Below, piece by piece: positions 59,600 through 64,000 of a stretch of 64,000 nt of DNA (within the stretch, counting starts at the first letter, position 1; each line of letters starts with the position of its first letter). The position numbers and the translations under genes are program-made. Source of the DNA: Microvirga zambiensis WSM3693 (lineage in GTDB: Bacteria > Pseudomonadota > Alphaproteobacteria > Rhizobiales > Beijerinckiaceae); contig NZ_JAERQD010000004.1 in the NCBI RefSeq assembly GCF_016735695.1, positions 140,724-204,723 of the forward strand. Direction: 5' to 3'. The notes beneath the pieces were generated by a model. It worked only from the letters and a program-made list of their open reading frames with translations. It searched no databases and was not told where the DNA came from.

Positions 59600-60757
59600 A
59601 TGCACCGAACCGTCAAAAGCAAGTTTTATCCGGAGATTGAGACGCTTCGGGGGTTAGCAAGCCTCGCGGTGGTGTTGGGTCATTGTTATCTATGGTCATT
59701 CCCGCAATACCTGCAGCTTGGTGAGACCTACGAGTTGCGGTGGCTAGATGTGCTCATGTCGGGGATCTTTGACCCACAGCCAGCTGTTCTGGTGTTCTTT
59801 GTCTTGAGTGGCTTTGTCCTGGGCTGCCAGTTGGAAGCTTCCGCACCTGTAACCTCTAGGGCCTATTTAGCGTACATCGTGCGCCGCTTGCTTCGATTGA
59901 TACCCACCATGTGGTTTTCCCTAGTGATCAGTCTTGGCTTATGGGTTGCTTTAGGGGTGGTGGACGAGAGTGCACGGCAGATTGTTCCACTAGCGCTCAC
60001 TTGGTTTTGGCGAGGTCTGCTTTTTCTCGACTTCAGTTTAAACCCAGTAATTTGGAGTCTGTATGTTGAGGTAATAGTCAGCGCCCTATTGCCATTGATG
60101 TTTTGGTGCTCACGGTGTGCCGACTGGACTATGAACGCGGCTGTCTTCCTCGCACTGTTCGCGCTGTGCCTTTTGATTTCGAAGCCGATGTTCCTGTCAT
60201 TTGCTGTTTTCTTCTTCGTTGGCTTGCTGATCAGCTATGTACCGCGGACATTCGACAAGGTTATGGGGGGTGTATTCGGCCTTGTAGCCGGAGTTTCGGC
60301 GTTGGCTGTGTTTACCTGGGGACCAGAAATCGCAGTATTAAGTACTGAAAAGCGAGACTTAACACTTTGGCGCCCCTGGGCATGGATTGAAGTACCGGCC
60401 TGCGCTCTGCTTGTTTACTTTGTAGTCCGAGAGCGTTTCGCTCCCATTTCAGCTATTCTCACCACCCCAGTCTTGCGATTTATAGGCAAGATCTCGTTCA
60501 GTGTGTATCTACTCCATTTTCCGATTATGATCTTTGTTGATGCAGTACTTGCACACAACGGGCTTGCATTCCGTCCAGAGCTCCCGGTTCTAAACTGGAT
60601 AGGGCTGTTCGGCATCAAAACGGCAATCGTATGCGCCCTATCGGTTATCGCATCAGTGGCCTCATACCGATTTGTCGAAGTCCCTTCGGCTAAGCTAGGA
60701 CGATCGTTGGCCAGCTGCATTGTTAAGCGACACCTTGCACTTCCGAGCACATTTTGA
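59600..60757 (+). CDS. Acyltransferase-3 family membrane protein
   Basis: A 385-residue inner-membrane protein with about ten helices. FYPEIETLRGLASLAVVLGH carries the catalytic His in LGHCY, followed by LVFFVLSGFVLGCQLE and an NPVIWSLYVEVIVSALLPL block. It lacks the SGNH domain of the island's other acyltransferase. It likely O-acetylates a surface glycan; ExoZ/OafA are the relatives. An inverted repeat (TTGCCCTCC ... GGAGGGCAA, 60765-60796) follows the stop as a possible terminator. Confidence 0.9.
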   Translation: MHRTVKSKFYPEIETLRGLASLAVVLGHCYLWSFPQYLQLGETYELRWLDVLMSGIFDPQPAVLVFFVLSGFVLGCQLEASAPVTSRAYLAYIVRRLLRLIPTMWFSLVISLGLWVALGVVDESARQIVPLALTWFWRGLLFLDFSLNPVIWSLYVEVIVSALLPLMFWCSRCADWTMNAAVFLALFALCLLISKPMFLSFAVFFFVGLLISYVPRTFDKVMGGVFGLVAGVSALAVFTWGPEIAVLSTEKRDLTLWRPWAWIEVPACALLVYFVVRERFAPISAILTTPVLRFIGKISFSVYLLHFPIMIFVDAVLAHNGLAFRPELPVLNWIGLFGIKTAIVCALSVIASVASYRFVEVPSAKLGRSLASCIVKRHLALPSTF

Positions 60758-60911
60758 ATAGAAATTGCCCTCCCAAGCCGAAGCTTAGGAGGGCAAGTTA
60801 GGGAGAAAACGCCATTTTCGGGCTGCTCTCCCGACGAAGCCAATCGACGGGGAAGCTCGAAATACGTGGAACGCTCAGAATGGGCAGCGCAAGCGAGATG
60901 GGCCAGAGACC

Positions 60912-61045
60912 CTACCGGAGTGCGTAGTTCGCCGATCCCCGAATCGTCAGGTTAGGCACATTCTGTAGCTCGAGCGGGATCTTCCCGCAGAGATCATTGG
61001 AGCAGGGACCCAAGGTGGCAGTGCGAATATACCTGTTCACCTCAC
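60912..61045 (-). pseudogene. C-terminal gene fragment next to a truncated transposase
   Basis: The reverse-strand frame ending at TAG 60912-60914 reads NRYIRTATLGPCSNDLCGKI, PLELQNVPNLTIRGSANYAL in coherent codons, but its upstream part runs into the transposase remnant. No family recognised. Confidence 0.35.
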
Positions 61046-61059
61046 CATCCCACTTTCAC

Positions 61060-61917
61060 AATACGACGGCTAGGTGTTCGATCGCGAAGCTGTACCTGAA
61101 GGCTCTGCTTGCCCTGGTGCGGCAGGCCAAGCGGCACGGCCTCACGCTGCGGCAGGCCCACACCCGTCTGGCCAAACGCGCCGCCTTGCAGGTGGGTCGC
61201 TATGCCCATGCCCGGCAGAGGCGGCGCATGCGCCGCGAACTGAAGCGGCTGAAGACCTATCTCGGACGCGTGTACCGCGATGTCGCCAGGAATGTGGAGC
61301 TCTCGATCCGGTTTGCTCCTCTGCTCGGCCTCACAGAGCGCCTTTTGACCCAGGAGCGCACGAGCAAGAACAAGGTGTACAGCCTGCATGCGCCCGAGGT
61401 GGTGTGCATCGCCAAGGGCAAGGCGCATCGGCCCTACGAGTTCGGCTCGAAGGTCGCGCCGGCGGTGACGAACCGCGAAGGGTTCGTGCTCGCCTCCAAA
61501 TCGCTGGAGGGCAACCCGTATGATGGTCATACGTTGGATGCCACCATCGACCAAGTCATCGCTATGACGGGCATCGAGCCGGAGCGGACTTATGTCGATC
61601 AGGGCTATCGTGGGCATGACTACGCCAAGACGGATCGGGTGTTTATCACACGACAGCGACGTGGCCTCACACCGACGATCAAACGGGAGCTGAGACGCCG
61701 GTCGGCGATCGAGCCGATGATCGGACACATGAAGGCGGATGGGAGGTTGGGACGCAATCACCTGCTCGGAGCCGCCAGCGATGCGATCAATGCGCTGCTG
61801 GTGGCCGCCGGGCACAACCTGCGGCTGATCATGAACTGGCTCAGGCGATTTGTTGCTTGGCTCCTCGCCGCCCTGATGGGGTCATTCGCGCCATCGGATA
61901 CTGCCCACAATCCTTGA
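61060..61917 (+). pseudogene. IS5-family transposase lacking its N-terminus
   Basis: From about 61075 the frame reads KALLALVRQAKRHGLTLRQA, then RLKTYLGRVYRDVARN, KGKAHRPYEFGSKVAPAVTN, TYVDQGYRGHDY, and RRSAIEPMIGHMKADGRLGR, ending normally. The catalytic Asp and Glu of the DDE triad (VDQGYRG, IEPMIGH) are present, but the N-terminal third with the DNA-binding region is missing and an unrelated 60997-61060 sequence abuts. The right end GTTCAGGGCCGACTAA near 61950-61965 fits an IS5-group terminal repeat. Confidence 0.85.
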
Positions 61918-61963
61918 AATCCAATCGCCGCCTGATCAAACGGCATTGTTCAGGGCCGACTAA

Positions 61964-62023
61964 GATAGCTGTCGTGGCCGCGACGACGGCCGACGAGATG
62001 ACGTTCTTCAGATTGAGGGCCAT
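61964..62023 (-). pseudogene. Small membrane (holin-like) gene interrupted by the IS
   Basis: ATG 62023 begins MALNLKNVISSAVVAATTAI, then runs into the IS end. Its place directly behind a decayed GH108 endolysin suggests a phage-lysis membrane protein (inference). Confidence 0.45.
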
Positions 62024-62048
62024 GGCGAGGCTCCGGTTATGAGAGGGT

Positions 62049-62585
62049 TCAGGCAGCTTTTTTCGGAGCAACGGGTGATGCCATCTTCAGAGCTTCCTTC
62101 TCGACGTCCTGAAGGCTGTTCGGCCAGACCTTGCCGAAGGTCTTCCATGTGTTGAGGCTGGTTAGAGAGGACAGGCGATCCGTGGACAGGCGCTTAGTCA
62201 GGACGTGCGGATCGGTGCTGCGGACGGCCCTGAGAGTTATCGGCCCGAACCTGCCTTCATCGGCAACGCCAACGTCGCGCTTTAGAGCCATGATGGAACA
62301 GGCAACACCGGAGTTCACGGCGAAGTCGAACACGGCAATGCCAACGCCGGCCGGCAGGTCGTCGCCGCGGCACGCATCCCAGTAATTCCTCTAATAGATG
62401 CGGGCGACATCAGCACGATTTAGGGCTTCACCCCAGTGTTGGTCGCCTTTCGTCCGAGCCAGCCGTTCAGGGTCCGATGGTGACGCCCGGATTTGTGGCG
62501 CCACCCGGATCCTTGTGGTTATCGACATATCCGCCTTCGTGATTGAGGACGAGCGTTAGCGCCCGCCCGAATGTATCGGTGACAT
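62049..62585 (-). pseudogene. Decayed GH108-type endolysin (lysozyme with peptidoglycan-binding domain)
   Basis: Reverse-strand pieces in order: HEGGYVDNHKDPGGATNPGV (catalytic Glu in HEGGY), TLNGWLGRKATNTGVK in a shifted frame, then LNRADVARIY, a TAG at 62391-62393, RNYWDACRGDDLPAGVGIAV and FDFAVNSGV, LKRDVGVADEGRFGPITLRA (peptidoglycan-binding part). GH108 phage-type lysozymes have exactly this order. At least two frame shifts and one in-frame stop make it non-functional; the start is also unclear. Confidence 0.8.
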
Positions 62586-62714
62586 TGTTATCCTCTTTTG
62601 AGAGTGGAAATGTAGCGGTGAGCAGCGCCTAAAGCACGAGCACCAAGGACCTTGCGTTACGATGTAGAGAGCGGGATAACCTTTCACCCATTTAATTTCA
62701 ACGGCTGCAACTCT

Positions 62715-63518
62715 ATGACAAGTGACCCGCAATACCTCCACAATCCAGATGCTGACGCCAGCGAAGTCATGTGGCGGTCTGTGGAAGGCGAATTCCCGAA
62801 TGGGAGTGATCCTCTTTCGGGTGGGGCGCCCCGATATTGGGTGCCGATCCCCAGCGCCGAGTTGCGGGAAGCCTCGAGCGTGGCCGATATGGGCATCTGG
62901 TATGCCATTGGCGAGGCTTGGTCCCAGATTGCCATCCGGGTTTCGAAGGTCGACAAGCCGCGCATCCTCGATATCGGCTGTGGCTCAGGCAAGATGGCTC
63001 GGTTCTTCGCCATGATCCCAGGCGCCACCTATCTTGGGATCGATATCTTCAAGCCGGCTATCGAATGGAGCCAAGCTGCCTTTAAGCCGCTGCCCAATTT
63101 CGCCTTTACGCACTTTGATATCCACTCACCGCTTTACAATGGCAGCGGCAAGCTGGATGTCACGACTGCACGAGTACCTGCGCCGACTGCTTCATTCGAT
63201 CTGATCATCTGTGGCTCGCTCTTCACCCACCTGCTTGAGCCTGCATTCAAACATTACCTGGGTGAGGTGGCGCGCTGCTTGTCCAACCAGGGCCGCGCCG
63301 TCGTTTCAACCCATAATGAGCCGCAGAAAGGCAAGCGTTTCTCTGGCAAGGAGACTCGGATCGACATCTCCGACGCCTACATGCTCAAACTAGCCCAGTC
63401 CCATGGCTTGCGGCTCGTTGAGAAAGTCGGGACAGTGTTCAGCCAAGAAGTCTTTGTTTTCGAGCGAATGAAGCCGCACCGCCCGCGCTGGTGGCGCGTC
63501 TTAAGGAAGCATCCATAA
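62715..63518 (+). CDS. Class I SAM-dependent methyltransferase
   Basis: ATG 62715 gives 267 residues (MTSDPQYLHNPDADASEVMW). SAM pocket PRILDIGCGSGKMARFFAMI (motif I) near residue 89, TYLGIDIFKPAIEWSQAAFK, then SFDLIICGSLFTHLLEPAFK and a RAVVSTHNEPQKG block. Methyltransferase_11/25-like; a glycan or small-molecule target is unknown. It is intact while everything around it is decayed, so it may be under selection or recently acquired. A start at 62652 is possible but less likely. Confidence 0.85.
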   Translation: MTSDPQYLHNPDADASEVMWRSVEGEFPNGSDPLSGGAPRYWVPIPSAELREASSVADMGIWYAIGEAWSQIAIRVSKVDKPRILDIGCGSGKMARFFAMIPGATYLGIDIFKPAIEWSQAAFKPLPNFAFTHFDIHSPLYNGSGKLDVTTARVPAPTASFDLIICGSLFTHLLEPAFKHYLGEVARCLSNQGRAVVSTHNEPQKGKRFSGKETRIDISDAYMLKLAQSHGLRLVEKVGTVFSQEVFVFERMKPHRPRWWRVLRKHP

Positions 63519-63541
63519 TCCTCTAAGCGGCTGGGGAGCAA

Positions 63542-63931
63542 TTATCTTTCCTTTCGGGTGAGACGGCGCAGCAGGATGCGGCTCATGGCGAGATAGAGCA
63601 GCATCTCGCCAGTCTCGACGAGCCGCTCATAATCCTTGGCCAGCCGCCGGTTGGTGGTCAGCCAACCGATCGTCCGCTCGACCACCCACCTTCGTGCGAA
63701 CACGTGAAAGCCGCTCGGTCGGATTGGCGGCTCCGCGTCAGCCCGCGTCCACCAATGCTGCGGGATGGATAATTTCCAACGGAGGGCCTTCTGGAGCCAG
63801 TCGCGCAAGCCACGATAGGCCGTGTCAGCCCGCATCAACTTGATCGCGGGAAACAGATGCCGCAGGTCCGATAGCAGGATTTCAGCTCCAGCACGGTCAT
63901 GGATGTCAGGCAACACCCTGTTCGTACGCAT
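63542..63931 (-). mobile_element. IS5-family transposase, C-terminal fragment
   Basis: From about 63920 down the protein reads VLPDIHDRAGAEILLSDLRH, LMRADTAYRGLRDWLQKAL, RRWVVERTIGWLTTNRRLAK with the Asp of RADTAYRG and Glu of WVVERT from the DDE site, ending in LLRRLTRKER. The N-terminal half (first Asp) is missing; 63932-64000 does not continue the family and may belong to a further element. It is either truncated or the junction of two ISs. Confidence 0.75.
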
Positions 63932-64000
63932 CCGCCGAGGACCGCGGAATTTCGGCCGCGGCGTGGTAAAGTGGCCGCATGGAGATTGACCACGACAAGA

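Noticed and set aside
63980..64000. ATG at the right edge as the start of a gene
   Set aside because: Only seven codons are visible; nothing can be said about it.

Overview
The window looks like the chromosome of a GC-rich alphaproteobacterium of the order Hyphomicrobiales (Rhizobiales). The PhyR/NepR/EcfG general stress response, its GGAAC-N16/17-CGTT promoters, GTG starts and dispersed long palindromes all fit, and a Microvirga/Methylobacteriaceae relative is my best guess. No rRNA or tRNA gene was seen.

1-34 kb is ordinary GC-rich chromosome. A truncated ABC exporter faces four glycosyltransferase genes coupled by short overlaps; the last is fused to a polysaccharide-deacetylase domain (1-6.9 kb). 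A four-gene peptide/opine-type ABC importer follows (7-12.9 kb). After it come a VOC protein, an acetamidase/formamidase, a DUF763 protein, a DEAD-box RNA helicase, an MFS transporter, glpD-glpK and a HIT hydrolase (13-22.7 kb).

23-30.7 kb is a general stress response island. It holds phyR, nepR-ecfG and seven more protein genes or short operons, nearly all small or stress-type (KGG protein, PRC-barrel protein, DUF1328 protein, small membrane protein, SDR oxidoreductase, two unknowns). I count ten EcfG-type promoters here by eye. One drives no protein gene: it lies just upstream of an ~80-nt stretch that folds into a C/U-rich-loop hairpin plus a perfect intrinsic terminator, a strong candidate for a GsrN-like stress sRNA.

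30.7-34.3 kb holds a nucleobase permease, an esterase and a thioredoxin-reductase-like flavoprotein.

From about 34.3 kb to the end the window becomes accessory: orphan genes, a frameshifted IS5/IS427-type transposase, an XRE regulator, an HNH nuclease, VapBC (plus a decayed second vapB), an RTX protein, then a glycan island (41-60.8 kb) with two acyltransferase-3 proteins, several glycosyltransferases, an FkbM methyltransferase and a large membrane protein. The 50-60 kb part is visibly less GC-rich. A three-gene operon in it is bracketed by an inverted pair of 50-bp repeats, one joined to an IS3 remnant. The last 3 kb is a graveyard: truncated IS5-type transposases, a decayed GH108 endolysin and an interrupted small membrane gene, around one intact methyltransferase.
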